Below are positions 38,497 through 48,042 of a DNA stretch of 64,000 bases, one piece after another. The notes beneath the pieces are model-generated. The model did not search any database and was not told where the DNA came from. It saw only the letters and a program-made list of their open reading frames with translations. Each line of letters opens with the position of its first letter. Positions within the stretch are counted from its first letter, which is position 1. The stretch comes from Thiothrix nivea DSM 5205 (lineage in GTDB: Bacteria; Pseudomonadota; Gammaproteobacteria; Thiotrichales; Thiotrichaceae): assembly GCF_000260135.1 (NCBI RefSeq), contig NZ_JH651384.1:3693-67692 (forward strand), in the 5' to 3' direction. A program made the position numbers and the translations under genes.

Positions 38497-39639
38497 TCAA
38501 TAAACCGCGTGGTCATTGTCGCGGATGAACTTGACCGTGACCTTGCCCCACAGCTGCCTGTAGCACCAGATGGTGTAGAACAGGATGATGGGCACAAAGA
38601 TCATGGCCGCCCAGAACATGATCGCCAGCGTCAGATGGCTGGAGGCGGAATCCCAGATGGTCAGGCTATGGCTGGGGTTGAGGCTGGACGGCATCACAAA
38701 CGGGAACAGCGAGACGCCCGCCGTCATGATCACGCCCACCACGCTCAGCGAACTGTTGAGGAAGCTCAGCACCGGGCGGTCTTTCCCTGCCAGCAGCAGC
38801 ACGCCGAATGCGCCCAGGAAACCCGCCAGTGGCGCCATGACCGCCAGCGGGTACTTGCCATAGTTCGCCAGCCACGCACCCGCCATTGGCACAACCTCCT
38901 TCGCCACCGGGTTGGGCAGCGCGTTGTGGGAAGGCTCCCGGGTGATGGCATAGCCATCAACCCCCGCCCACAGCCAGATGCCGGCCAGGCCAAAGGTGAC
39001 GAGCACACCCATGGCCGTCAGTTGCGCCGCCCTGCGGGAACGCCGGTAAACCGCCTCATCGGTGCGCATCATCAGGTAGGTCGCGCCCTGCATCATGAAC
39101 ATCAGCAGGCTGACCAGCCCCGCCAACACCGCAAACGGGTGGAACAGCGCAAACAGCGAGCCGTGGCTGGAGATGCGCAGGAACTCATCGAACTCAAACG
39201 GCACCCCCAGCAACAGGTTGCCAAACGCCACCCCGATCACCAGCGGCGGGATCACCCCGGCAGCCACCAGCCCCCAGTCCCAGGTATTGCGCCAAACCGG
39301 GTTGGCAATCTTGGAACGGTAATCAAAACCGACCGGGCGGAAGAACAGCGAAAACAGCGTCAGCACCAGCGCCCAGTAGAAGCTGGAGAACGATGCCCCG
39401 AAGGTGATCGGCCAGGCCGCAAAGATTGCACCCGCCGCCAGGATCAGCCACACCTGGTTGCCGTCCCAATGCGGCGCAATCGTGTTGATCGCCACCCGGC
39501 GCTCCTCATCCGTCTTGCCGACATAGCGCAGCAACGCACCCACGCCCATGTCAAAGCCATCCGTCAGGGCGAAACCGATAAACAACACCCCAACCAGCGC
39601 CCACCAGATGAGCTTGAAAGTTTCATAATCAAAAATCAT
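38497..39639 (-). CDS. cydB: Cytochrome bd ubiquinol oxidase subunit II (copy 2)
   Basis: 380 residues, identical to the product of 26327-27469 including the conserved FALTDGFDMGVGALL segment. Same spacing to cydA (11 bp) and cydX (12 bp). It forms the oxidase with CydA; since CydB is the same in both copies, mixed assemblies of either CydA would be possible. Confidence 0.97.
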   Translation of the reverse strand: MIFDYETFKLIWWALVGVLFIGFALTDGFDMGVGALLRYVGKTDEERRVAINTIAPHWDGNQVWLILAAGAIFAAWPITFGASFSSFYWALVLTLFSLFFRPVGFDYRSKIANPVWRNTWDWGLVAAGVIPPLVIGVAFGNLLLGVPFEFDEFLRISSHGSLFALFHPFAVLAGLVSLLMFMMQGATYLMMRTDEAVYRRSRRAAQLTAMGVLVTFGLAGIWLWAGVDGYAITREPSHNALPNPVAKEVVPMAGAWLANYGKYPLAVMAPLAGFLGAFGVLLLAGKDRPVLSFLNSSLSVVGVIMTAGVSLFPFVMPSSLNPSHSLTIWDSASSHLTLAIMFWAAMIFVPIILFYTIWCYRQLWGKVTVKFIRDNDHAVY

Positions 39640-39650
39640 GTCCGTACTCC

Positions 39651-41252
39651 TTACACCCGGCCGTTGAGTTTGTCAGCCATCACAGCGCCTGCGTGGCCAC
39701 CACCGTTCTTCTCGAAATGGTAGCGCCCGGTATGCAGGCTGCTGGGGCCTTGCTTGGCAAACTTGACCATCAGGTACATCTCAACCACCAGCAGGATGGT
39801 GTAGAAGAACACAAAGCCCGCGATACTGCCGATCAAATCCCATTCCGTCAGGGTGGACGTGCCCAGGAAGGTCGGCAGCACCTCACCAATCGCCCACGGC
39901 TGGCGGCCAAACTCGGCCACAAACCAACCGGACTCAATCGCAACCCACGGCAATGGCAGGCTGAACAGCGCCACCCGCAGCAACCAGCGTTTGGTGCAGG
40001 CGGTTTTCTTGGCGGTGAAGTAGAACGCCAGGGCGAACACCAGCAGCATGGCGAAACCGGAGGCCACCATCAGGCGGAACGCCCAGAACAGCGGTGCAAC
40101 CGCCGGCACGGTATCTTTCGCCGCCATCTGCACCTGCCCCTCAGTCGCATCCACCACATTGGGCGTATAGCGCTTCAGCAGCAGGCCATAGCCCAGGTCG
40201 TCCTTCAGGCGGTTGAAGCTTTCCACATCCACCTCCGTGGCAACACCCGCCCGCATCTTGGTGAACAGGTTATAGGCCAGGATACCGTTACGGATGCGCT
40301 GGGTGTTTTCTTCCACCAGGTCGTTGATGCCTTTGACTTCCCCGGTGAGGGAGCGGGTGGCAATCAGGCCAAGGGCGTAGGGGATTTTGACCGCAAACTC
40401 GTTTTCACCCTTTTCCTGGTTCGGCCAGGCGATCAGGTTGAAACCGGCAGGCGCAGGCTCGGTATGCCATTCCGCCTCAATGGCGGCCAGTTTCATCTTT
40501 TGTACGTCACCGGCTTCATAACCGCTTTCGTCGCCGAGCAGGATCACGGAGAGGATGGAGGCGAAACCGAAACCGGCAGCCACCGCAAATGAACGGCGCG
40601 CAAACCCAAGGTCACGGCCTTTGAGGATGTACCACGCGCTGATGGAGAGCACGAACATCGCCCCGGTCACATAACCGGCAGCCACCGTATGGATGAACTT
40701 CACCTGCGCCACCGGGTTGAGCAGCACGGCGGCAAAATCCACCATCTCCATGCGCATGGTCTCATAGCTGAACTCCGCCCCGACCGGGTTCTGCATCCAG
40801 CCATTGGCAATCAGTATCCACAGCGCCGACAGGTTGGTGCCAATCGCCATCAGCCAGGTCACGCCCAAATGCTGCACCTTGCCCAGGCGGTCCCAGCCGA
40901 AGAAGAACAGGCCAACAAAGGTGGACTCCAGGAAGAACGCCATCAGCCCCTCAATGGCCAGGGGCGCACCGAACACATCGCCGACGTAATGGGCATAGTA
41001 GGCCCAGTTCGTCCCGAACTGGAACTCCATGGTCAGGCCGGTGGTGACGCCGAGGGCAAAGTTGATGCCGAACAGCTTGCCCCAGAATTTGACCATGTCC
41101 TTGTAGACCTGCTTGCCGGTCATGACATACACCGACTCCATGATGGCCAGCATGAATGTCATCCCCAGCGTCAGCGGGACAAACAGGAAATGGTAAAGCG
41201 CGGTTACGGCAAATTGGAGCCGCGACAGCTCGACGACTGCATCAGTTATCAT
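39651..41252 (-). CDS. cydA: Cytochrome bd ubiquinol oxidase subunit I (copy 2)
   Basis: 533 residues from the ATG at 41252 behind TAGGAGGT. The frame is open further upstream to 41513, but copy 1 shows that the family start is [14 protein letters not shown]. The protein equals copy 1 except for Trp276 in place of Arg276 ([10 protein letters not shown]) in the periplasmic quinol loop. The upstream region (41262-41515) is unrelated to that of copy 1 and carries an FNR-type site, so this copy is probably the oxygen-regulated one. Confidence 0.97.
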   Translation of the reverse strand: MITDAVVELSRLQFAVTALYHFLFVPLTLGMTFMLAIMESVYVMTGKQVYKDMVKFWGKLFGINFALGVTTGLTMEFQFGTNWAYYAHYVGDVFGAPLAIEGLMAFFLESTFVGLFFFGWDRLGKVQHLGVTWLMAIGTNLSALWILIANGWMQNPVGAEFSYETMRMEMVDFAAVLLNPVAQVKFIHTVAAGYVTGAMFVLSISAWYILKGRDLGFARRSFAVAAGFGFASILSVILLGDESGYEAGDVQKMKLAAIEAEWHTEPAPAGFNLIAWPNQEKGENEFAVKIPYALGLIATRSLTGEVKGINDLVEENTQRIRNGILAYNLFTKMRAGVATEVDVESFNRLKDDLGYGLLLKRYTPNVVDATEGQVQMAAKDTVPAVAPLFWAFRLMVASGFAMLLVFALAFYFTAKKTACTKRWLLRVALFSLPLPWVAIESGWFVAEFGRQPWAIGEVLPTFLGTSTLTEWDLIGSIAGFVFFYTILLVVEMYLMVKFAKQGPSSLHTGRYHFEKNGGGHAGAVMADKLNGRV

Positions 41253-41378
41253 GTTACCTCCTAAGCAATGACCTGATGTGTTGATTGAATATATGCCGGA
41301 AGCCTTTGTTTCAGCTCTCAATACCCTCGGCTTCACAGCATACCCAAGCAAACTACTCCAGATTGCGCCGCAACAACA

Positions 41379-41392
41379 TTGATTAGCATCAA
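41379..41392. promoter_or_regulatory. FNR/Anr-type binding site upstream of cydA copy 2
   Basis: TTGATTAGCATCAA is a perfect match to the FNR consensus TTGAT-N4-ATCAA. It lies 127 bp upstream of cydA copy 2 and 123 bp upstream of the divergent gene at 41516. On the minus strand a weak -10 (TAGTTT near 41355-41350) would put it near -41.5, the class II activator position; that is inferred. Confidence 0.7.
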
Positions 41393-41515
41393 AATGCAAA
41401 ATCTTTTTGGTCAATGGTTGCAGTGCGCCAGCCTTAAGTGCAGGTGGGGTGCAAAATGAGCGTGCTGTGTTAAAGTATTGCGCCATCAAGACAACCACCG
41501 GCACGGAGATCACAA

Positions 41516-42364
41516 GTGCGTCTGAGCGTAGAACAATACCGTCAATGGAAAACCAAACGGATCACCCTGCTGGGTATGTCCGGCGTGGGAAAAACCTACA
41601 TTTCCAGCATGTTGCGTAACCATGGCTGGTTCCATTATTCCGGCGATTACCGAATCGGTACACGCTATCTGGATGAGGACATCCTCGACCTGATCAAGGA
41701 ACAGGCAATGAAAGTGCCGTTCCTGCGCGAACTGTTACGCAGCGACTGGATTTATATCCGCAACAACATCCGCGTCAACGACTTGGGCCCGGTGCTGTCG
41801 TTTGTCGGCAAGCTAGGTAACCCTGAACTGGGCGGCGTGCCGCTGGATGATTTCATGAAACGTCAGGCGCAGTACCGTGAAGCCGAAATTGCCGCCATGC
41901 ACGACGTGCCCGAGTTCATCCGCAAGGCGCAATTGATCTATGGCTATTCCCACTTCGTTAACGATGCCGGTGGCAGCCTGTGCGAACTGGAAGACCCCAG
42001 CGTATTTGAAACCCTGTCCGAAAACACCCTGATCCTGTACATCAAGGTCACGACCAAGGACGAGGAACAGAAGCTGATTGACCGCGCCCGCAGCGACCCT
42101 AAACCGCTCTACTACCGCCCCAATTTCCTGAAAGAGCACATGGCAGTGTATTTGCAGGAAAAAGGGCTGCAATACGCGGCGGAAATGGAACCGGACGAGT
42201 TCACCCGCTGGGTATTCCCGCGCCTGTTCCACTCGCGTATTCCGCGCTATGAAGCCATTGCCCGTGATTACGGCTATACCGTCACTTCGGAGGAAGTGAC
42301 TCAGGTGCGTAACGAAGACGATTTCAACGCCCTGATCGAAATGGCCATCGGCCGTCATCAATAA
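41516..42364 (+). CDS. P-loop ATPase or kinase-like protein of unknown function
   Basis: 282 residues, GTG start at 41516. The Walker A motif is clear: [20 protein letters not shown] (residues about 17-36). [16 protein letters not shown] may hold the acidic residue of a kinase-like fold, and [20 protein letters not shown] looks like a later beta strand. No membrane segment is seen. It lies 20 bp before metA, so the two are probably co-transcribed, and it diverges from the cyd operon. A role connected with methionine or sulfur assimilation is suggested only by position. Confidence 0.65.
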   Translation: MRLSVEQYRQWKTKRITLLGMSGVGKTYISSMLRNHGWFHYSGDYRIGTRYLDEDILDLIKEQAMKVPFLRELLRSDWIYIRNNIRVNDLGPVLSFVGKLGNPELGGVPLDDFMKRQAQYREAEIAAMHDVPEFIRKAQLIYGYSHFVNDAGGSLCELEDPSVFETLSENTLILYIKVTTKDEEQKLIDRARSDPKPLYYRPNFLKEHMAVYLQEKGLQYAAEMEPDEFTRWVFPRLFHSRIPRYEAIARDYGYTVTSEEVTQVRNEDDFNALIEMAIGRHQ

Positions 42365-42384
42365 TCCGGGGGTGAAGGGAAGCA

Positions 42385-43467
42385 ATGCCACTCGTCGCAC
42401 ATACCAGACTACCGACATTTGAGCGTCTGAAACAGGAAGGGCAGACCGTCCTGAGTGAGGATTATGCCTTCCAGCAAGACATCCGCGAGCTGCATATTGG
42501 CTTCCTCAACATGATGCCGGATGCAGCGCTGGCGGCGACCGAGCGGCAGTTCCTGCGGCTGGTGAATGAATCCAACCTGATTGCGCAGTTCCACATCCAC
42601 CCGTTTACGCTGGGAACGTTGCCACGTGGCGACAAGGCGCAGGCGCATATTGCCCAATACTACGACAAGTTTGAGGATTTGCAGGAGCAGGGGCTGGATG
42701 CGTTGATCATTACCGGTGCAAACCCGGCGGCACCGCATCTGGAAGACGAACCATTCTGGGATGGCTTATGTGAGGTGGTGGCATGGGCGCAGGAAAATGT
42801 TACCTCCACCTTGTGTTCTTGCCTCGCCAGCCATGCGCTGGTGCAGCATTTGTGGGGCATCCGCCGCCGTCCGCTTGGTTTCAAGCGCTGGGGTGTTTAC
42901 AGCCATGCCGTCACCATGCCCGAACACCCGCTGGTCAATGACCTGAATACCCGTTTCGACGTGCCACATTCGCGCTTTAACCAGATTGACCGCGAGCCGT
43001 TGGAGGCTGTAGGCGTGCAAGTGCTGGTGGAAAGCACGGAAGCGGGCGTACACATGGCCGTCAGCCCCGACTTGTTCCGCATGGTCTTCATGCAGGGGCA
43101 TCCCGAATACGACACGGTGAGCCTGTTGAAGGAATATCGCCGCGAAGTCACCCGCTGGTTTGACGGTACGCGCGCGGATTACCCGCCGTTCCCGCAAAAT
43201 TACCTGCGGCCCAAGGCCAAGGCTATCCTCAACGAATACCGGCTGGAGCAGGAAAAGGCCAAACGGCTGGGCAAGCCGTTGCCAGATTTCCCCGAAAAGC
43301 TATTGCTGCCGATGTTGCACAATACCTGGTGTGACACCGCCAAGGTGTTTTACAGCAACTGGATCGGCAAGGTTTACCAGCTGACCAACAACGACCGCCG
43401 CAAGCCCTTCATGGAAGGCGTTAACCCCGACGATCCGCTGGGATTACGCCAACAATTGGGGATTTGA
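42385..43467 (+). CDS. metA: Homoserine O-acyltransferase, MetA family
   Basis: 360 residues. Activates homoserine with an acyl group from acyl-CoA in methionine synthesis. The family hallmarks are LHIGFLNMMPDAALAATERQ, IITGANPAAPHLEDEPFWDG, the catalytic Cys in STLCSCLASHALVQHLW and the His/Glu segment MVFMQGHPEYDTVSLLKEY. Acetyl or succinyl specificity depends on one active-site residue that I cannot assign safely. The N-terminus and the C-terminal extension (WCDTAKVFYSNWIGKVYQ) are of the longer proteobacterial form. Confidence 0.9.
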   Translation: MPLVAHTRLPTFERLKQEGQTVLSEDYAFQQDIRELHIGFLNMMPDAALAATERQFLRLVNESNLIAQFHIHPFTLGTLPRGDKAQAHIAQYYDKFEDLQEQGLDALIITGANPAAPHLEDEPFWDGLCEVVAWAQENVTSTLCSCLASHALVQHLWGIRRRPLGFKRWGVYSHAVTMPEHPLVNDLNTRFDVPHSRFNQIDREPLEAVGVQVLVESTEAGVHMAVSPDLFRMVFMQGHPEYDTVSLLKEYRREVTRWFDGTRADYPPFPQNYLRPKAKAILNEYRLEQEKAKRLGKPLPDFPEKLLLPMLHNTWCDTAKVFYSNWIGKVYQLTNNDRRKPFMEGVNPDDPLGLRQQLGI

Positions 43468-43481
43468 GCTAAGCTTTCCGC

Positions 43482-44510
43482 ATGAAAGCCTGGAACATAT
43501 TGCTAACGCTGGTTTCTGCCCTGTTGCTGGTCGGCAGCATCAAGGCTGTGCTGGATTATTGGCAATACGATGAGCTGGCTGCCGATGTGGCGCAAATGAT
43601 GCTGCACCAGGTCAGCGTGGAAGATGTCCGCCAGCAGGTGCGGGAAGCCATTGCCAGGGATGATCCTGCCGACGCCCGCATGTACCTGCGGCTTGCCGGG
43701 ATGTTTGGTTACGCGCTTGACCCCGCCGAATTTGCTACCGAATTACAGCGTCTCGAATCCCCCTTGCATACCGCCCGGCGCACTGTGAACGATTTCGCCG
43801 CTGGGTTCCTGCAAGGGGAGGCTGCAAGTGGCGCGGGTGTGGCAGGCGCGTTGACCTCCGATTTCACTGTGGTAGGGGATGCGCGCGATCTGTGGGAACA
43901 ATACCAGCTTTACGCCAAGGGGGAACCGGTCAATGAGCTGATCGTTACCCTGGCGGGCGTGGGTGTCGGCCTGACGGCGGCGACGGTTGCCAGCGCAGGG
44001 ACAGCAACCTCGGCCAAGGGTGGGGTTTCCACTGCCAAACTGGCGGCGCGGACGGGCAGGCTGACGCCCAGATTCCAGAAATTCCTGCTGAAACAGGGCG
44101 GTGATGTCTTTGATTACAAGGCATTCCTGCTGGTAGCGCGTGCCGAAAAGAACCTGGATGGCCTTGGCAAGGCTGCACTCAAGGCTTATGACCCGCAAGC
44201 TGCCCGCGCCATCAAACAAACGGCGGAACAGTTGAACAATATCCGCCGCTCAAGCTCTATGGCTGATGTATTGCATTTGGTTCAATACGTTGACGATGCT
44301 GGTGACTTAAGCAGGCTGGAAAAAGTTAGCCTGAAATACGGGCAAGAAACCAAGGGCGTGATGAAGCTTTTGGGCAAAAGTGCCATCGGTACTGTTCGGG
44401 TATTACGTAAGTCTGGTGAGTTGCTGATCAGTGTCGCTAGTGCACTGATTTCACTCATCGCCTTTTTGGTATCGTTTAGCGGTATAAATAGAAAAAACGT
44501 ATCGCTATAA
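43482..44510 (+). CDS. Membrane-anchored protein of unknown function
   Basis: 342 residues, starting 14 bp after metA. It has an N-terminal membrane anchor (ILLTLVSALLLVGSIKAVLD), a helical, Arg/Asp-rich region, a central Gly/Ala/Thr-rich hydrophobic stretch (ELIVTLAGVGVGLTAATVAS) and a C-terminal hydrophobic segment (LLISVASALISLIAFLVSFS). The amphipathic Gly/Ala stretch resembles pore-forming or holin-like sequences, but no known domain was recognised. It may be read from the metA transcript. The 84 bp after it are AT-rich. Confidence 0.6.
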   Translation: MKAWNILLTLVSALLLVGSIKAVLDYWQYDELAADVAQMMLHQVSVEDVRQQVREAIARDDPADARMYLRLAGMFGYALDPAEFATELQRLESPLHTARRTVNDFAAGFLQGEAASGAGVAGALTSDFTVVGDARDLWEQYQLYAKGEPVNELIVTLAGVGVGLTAATVASAGTATSAKGGVSTAKLAARTGRLTPRFQKFLLKQGGDVFDYKAFLLVARAEKNLDGLGKAALKAYDPQAARAIKQTAEQLNNIRRSSSMADVLHLVQYVDDAGDLSRLEKVSLKYGQETKGVMKLLGKSAIGTVRVLRKSGELLISVASALISLIAFLVSFSGINRKNVSL

Positions 44511-44594
44511 ATTATAATTTCGGTTAAACTTTGGCCTAAATTCGCATACTAATTACGCTATCATTAATATTATTTTTATCACGCTAATAGGGTC

Positions 44595-45884
44595 ATGGGA
44601 CTACTTGCTTTTAAAGATGCGGTTCATCTTGTGTCACGCACAGGGCTGGGTGCGGAGTGGGATGTTGCCAAAAAACTGGAGGGGCGATCCAGGCAAGATG
44701 CTGTGGATCAGGTGCTGTATGCGCCGCCAGCCCTAATAAAGCCTGCCCCGGCCATGACGCCGTGGTTCAAGCTTGAGCCGATGCGCCTGAATGATATGAA
44801 AAGCCGCAACTCGGCTTGGTCGATCGCGCAACACGAGGGGAAACGCTTGCAGGCATGGTGGGTGGAGCAGATGCTATTAACCCGCAACCCGTTCCACGAG
44901 CGTATGACCCTGTTCTGGCACAACCATTTCACGTCATCCATCCAAAAAACCCTGCAACCGAGCCTGCTCCATAAACAAAATCTGTTGTTGCGCCAACACG
45001 CGCTGGGCAATTTCGGTAATTTGCTGCACGCTGTCGCCCGCGACCCGGCCATGTTGGTCTACCTGGATTGTTACCAGAACACCAAAGACCAACCCAATGA
45101 AAACTTTGCCCGCGAATTGCTGGAGCTGTTTACTATTGGGCGTGGCCATTACCGCGAAGCTGATGTGAAAGCCGCTGCCAAAGCCTTTACCGGTTGGGGG
45201 GTTGATGATAATACTGGCAAATTTATTATACGCACGGCCAATCACGATGGTGGCAAGTCGGTTTTTCTCGGCAAAACCGGCAATTTTACGGGCGATGACA
45301 TTATCGGCATACTGCTGGCGCATCCACGTACTGCTGAACGCATGACTGAAAAGTTTTGGTTGGCATTTGTCAGTAATCAGCCCAACCCTGCCGTTGTCAA
45401 AACCTGGGCACAGCAATTCCGCCAATCCGGTTATGACACCAAGACCCTGATGCGCACACTGTTGAACAGTGATGAGTTCTGGGCTGAACGCAATCGCGGC
45501 ACGCTGGTCAAGTCACCGGTGGAGCTGGTGATAGGCACTCTCCGGATGCTGCCCTATCCGCGTGAATCAACCGGGGAAATGTTGAACTTGTGCCGCCTGC
45601 TGGGGCAGGAGTTGTTTGACCCCCCCAACGTGAAAGGCTGGAGTGGCGGTGACAATTGGATTAACACCCAGACGTTGCTGGTGCGTAATGCCTATCTGGC
45701 CAAATTGTCGCGCGGCAACCTGAATGAAAAAGCTGCAACAAATTTGAGATTGCCTGACGCGTCAGCAGAACAACTGATCGAGTGGATGTTGCCGGTCAAG
45801 CCGCTCAAGCCGCTGCCGGAAACGCCGGGCGCACGGCGTCTGGTGCGCTCCCTGTTGCTTGACCCCGCCTTTCAGGTGTCCTGA
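44595..45884 (+). CDS. DUF1800 family protein
   Basis: 429 residues. The DUF1800 signature is visible: FKDAVHLVSRTGLGAEWDVA, MTLFWHNHFTSSIQKTLQPS, NENFARELLELFTIGRGHYR, EADVKAAAKAFTGWG and the C-terminal DPPNVKGWSGGDNWINTQTL. The function of the family is not established; it is regularly encoded next to a DUF1501 protein, as here (31 bp apart). No clear signal peptide is seen at this start. Confidence 0.9.
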   Translation: MGLLAFKDAVHLVSRTGLGAEWDVAKKLEGRSRQDAVDQVLYAPPALIKPAPAMTPWFKLEPMRLNDMKSRNSAWSIAQHEGKRLQAWWVEQMLLTRNPFHERMTLFWHNHFTSSIQKTLQPSLLHKQNLLLRQHALGNFGNLLHAVARDPAMLVYLDCYQNTKDQPNENFARELLELFTIGRGHYREADVKAAAKAFTGWGVDDNTGKFIIRTANHDGGKSVFLGKTGNFTGDDIIGILLAHPRTAERMTEKFWLAFVSNQPNPAVVKTWAQQFRQSGYDTKTLMRTLLNSDEFWAERNRGTLVKSPVELVIGTLRMLPYPRESTGEMLNLCRLLGQELFDPPNVKGWSGGDNWINTQTLLVRNAYLAKLSRGNLNEKAATNLRLPDASAEQLIEWMLPVKPLKPLPETPGARRLVRSLLLDPAFQVS

Positions 45885-45915
45885 CAACGATTATGATGAA
45901 GTGGATGTTGACTGA

Positions 45916-47061
45916 ATGAATCGTCGAGAATTTCTGGGAATGGCGGCCTTGTTGCCGCTGCTTGGCTCTTTGCCTGCCGAGGTTATGGCTGCGTCTGGAA
46001 GCCGCCCGACCCAGCGCATCCTGGTGCTGGTCAAACTGGCCGGTGGCAATGATGGCCTCAATACCCTGGTTCCCTATACGGATCCCTTGTATCAACAGTA
46101 CCGCCCTACCATCGGCATCCCCAAACATCAGGTGCTGGACATCGGTCAAGGTTATGGCATGAACCCTTACCTTAAGGTGCTCCAGCCATGGTGGGAAAAA
46201 GGTAACATGGCCTGGGTTCAGGGGGTCGGCTACCCTAACGCCAACCTGTCGCATTTCCGTTCCATTGACATCTGGGAAACCGCCTCCGATGCTGGCAACT
46301 ACCAGGATATTGGCTGGCTGGGTTCGCTGCTGCCCGGTTGCAAGCCAGGATTACACGGTATCGTCATTGGCGACAGTAGCGGCCCGATGAGCGGCAAAAA
46401 CTGCCATACCATCGCGATGGAAAGCCCACAGACTTTCCTCAGCCAGATCAAGTTGCTGGAAGACATGCCGCAGACCAATGCCAACCCGGTATTGGCGCAT
46501 CTGGCCAACGTCCATCACCAGCTGTATGCTGCTGGTGAGCAATTGGGCACAAAGCTGCAACGTCCGACGCCATTGGGGGTGAATTTCTCCACCAGCGAAA
46601 TTGGCCGCGATCTGGAAGCGGTTGCCAAAATGATCCTTTCCGGCGTTGACGCGACCGTTTACATGGTGACCCTGGACGGCTTTGATACCCACACCAACCA
46701 GAATAATGTCCAAAGCAACCTGCTGCACCACCTGGGCGGGGCGCTGGATTCGTTTGCCCAGGCCATGCAGCGCGGCGGGCGCTGGAACGATGTCATGCTG
46801 ATGACTTATTCCGAATTCGGGCGGCGAGTGCAGGAAAACCACGGCAAAGGCACCGACCATGGTGCAGCCTCGGTGCAATTGGTGATGGGCGGTAAGGTTC
46901 GTGGCGGGATTTATGGCGACCGGCCTGACCTGAAACAACTGGATGCCGACGGCAACCTGCAACACACGGTTGATTTCCGCAAGGTTTATGCAACCGTGGC
47001 GCAAAACTGGTTAAGGCAAAAACATCCGTGGGGGAAATTTGGCACGCTGCCTTTTGTTTAA
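45916..47061 (+). CDS. DUF1501 family protein, Tat-exported
   Basis: 381 residues. The N-terminus MNRREFLGMAALLPLLGSLP is a twin-arginine signal (RREFLG), so the protein is exported folded to the periplasm. The body shows DUF1501 text: LVLVKLAGGNDGLNTLVPYT, YPNANLSHFRSIDIWETAS, VTLDGFDTHTNQNNVQ and MTYSEFGRRVQENHGKGTDH with GAASVQLVMGG. The family is related to sulfatase/alkaline phosphatase-like folds. Its activity is unknown. It works presumably with the DUF1800 protein upstream. Confidence 0.9.
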   Translation: MNRREFLGMAALLPLLGSLPAEVMAASGSRPTQRILVLVKLAGGNDGLNTLVPYTDPLYQQYRPTIGIPKHQVLDIGQGYGMNPYLKVLQPWWEKGNMAWVQGVGYPNANLSHFRSIDIWETASDAGNYQDIGWLGSLLPGCKPGLHGIVIGDSSGPMSGKNCHTIAMESPQTFLSQIKLLEDMPQTNANPVLAHLANVHHQLYAAGEQLGTKLQRPTPLGVNFSTSEIGRDLEAVAKMILSGVDATVYMVTLDGFDTHTNQNNVQSNLLHHLGGALDSFAQAMQRGGRWNDVMLMTYSEFGRRVQENHGKGTDHGAASVQLVMGGKVRGGIYGDRPDLKQLDADGNLQHTVDFRKVYATVAQNWLRQKHPWGKFGTLPFV

Positions 47062-47118
47062 GTCTGCGAACCTTTCCGGCATAATCCGCCTTCCTGCAAG
47101 CAACAGAAAGGCGACCCC

Positions 47119-48042
47119 ATGTGGTTCAAAAACCTCTACCTGCTCCGGTTGAATGCTGAGTTCAGCCTGACCCCCGAAGAACTGCACGAAGCCCTTGAAA
47201 GCAAGCCTTTCCAAGGGTGTGGCAAGGATCAGCGTGAGGCCAGCGGCTGGGTTTCCCCATTAGGCCGTGATAGCGACCAGCTCGCCCATGCCGCCAATGG
47301 CTATATGCTGATTACCCTGTCACATCAGGAAAAGATGTTGCCCGCCTCCGTCATCCGCGAGGAACTGGATGCAACCGTGGCTGAAATTGAGGCAAAGGAA
47401 GGACGCAAGGTCAGCAAGCGGGAAAAGCAGGATCTACGCGATGAAATCGAGTTTGAACTGCTGCCGCAAGCATTCACCCGCACCAAAAAGCTGGATGCCT
47501 GGATCGACCCGCAACACGGCTGGATGGTGATCAATACGTCCTCCAACACCCAGGGCGAGCGCCTGACCCATCTGCTGCGCAGTTGTCTGGGAAGTTTGCC
47601 GGTTGTCCCGCCCAAAACCGATATGTCCCCCGCGACCCTGATGACCCAATGGCTGGCGGAAGAGGGCAGCCTGCCCGCGCCATTTGTCTTGGGGGAAGAT
47701 TGCGAACTGCGCAGCCAGGGCGATGAGCAGAGTGTGGCGGTGTTCAAGCGGCACGAGTTGACCACGGAAGAAGTACAAACCAACCTTGCCCATGGCAAGA
47801 TGGTTTCCAAACTGGGTCTGGTGTGGGATGAAAAGATCAGTTTCATCCTCAGTGATGACCTCTCCATCCGCCGTGTGCGTTTCCTGGATGTGCTGGAAGA
47901 CAGCCTCAAGGATGCCGACCCGCAGTCCCATGCGGAAAAGCTGGACATTGAATTCAGCCTGATGACGGGCGAAGTCACCCGTTTGCTAGCAGATTTGATG
48001 CAGTGCTTTACTGCGCCAGAGGCGGTTGCAGAGCCTGCCTGA
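47119..48042 (+). CDS. rdgC: Recombination-associated protein RdgC
   Basis: 307 residues. Ring-shaped DNA-binding protein that limits RecA activity. The pattern is typical: MWFKNLYLLRLNAEF start, GWVSPLGRDSDQLAHAANGY, VIREELDATVAEIEAKEGRK, RKVSKREKQDLRDEIEFELL and WIDPQHGWMVINTSS. Its last 35 bp overlap the 3' end of the convergent DUF349 gene. Confidence 0.95.
   Translation: MWFKNLYLLRLNAEFSLTPEELHEALESKPFQGCGKDQREASGWVSPLGRDSDQLAHAANGYMLITLSHQEKMLPASVIREELDATVAEIEAKEGRKVSKREKQDLRDEIEFELLPQAFTRTKKLDAWIDPQHGWMVINTSSNTQGERLTHLLRSCLGSLPVVPPKTDMSPATLMTQWLAEEGSLPAPFVLGEDCELRSQGDEQSVAVFKRHELTTEEVQTNLAHGKMVSKLGLVWDEKISFILSDDLSIRRVRFLDVLEDSLKDADPQSHAEKLDIEFSLMTGEVTRLLADLMQCFTAPEAVAEPA

Larger units (their letters stand above)
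38380..41261 (-). repeat. Direct duplication, copy 2: cydA-cydB-cydX block, 2,882 bp
   Basis: Second copy of the block at 26210-29091. The left border follows TACGCTGTT, against CCTCTTAC in copy 1; the right border is followed by TAAGCAATG, against CTAATAAAC. No insertion-sequence ends, direct repeats or transposase flank either copy. Confidence 0.95.

Noticed and set aside
38380-41261. cyd copy 2 as a mere assembly duplicate
   Set aside because: Both copies have unique flanks on both sides, a sequence difference and sensible gene surroundings. It cannot be fully excluded without reads, so it is kept as a finding.
41253-41513. 87-residue N-terminal extension of CydA copy 2
   Set aside because: The frame is open by chance; copy 1 lacks it, and TAGGAGGT precedes the shared ATG at 41252.
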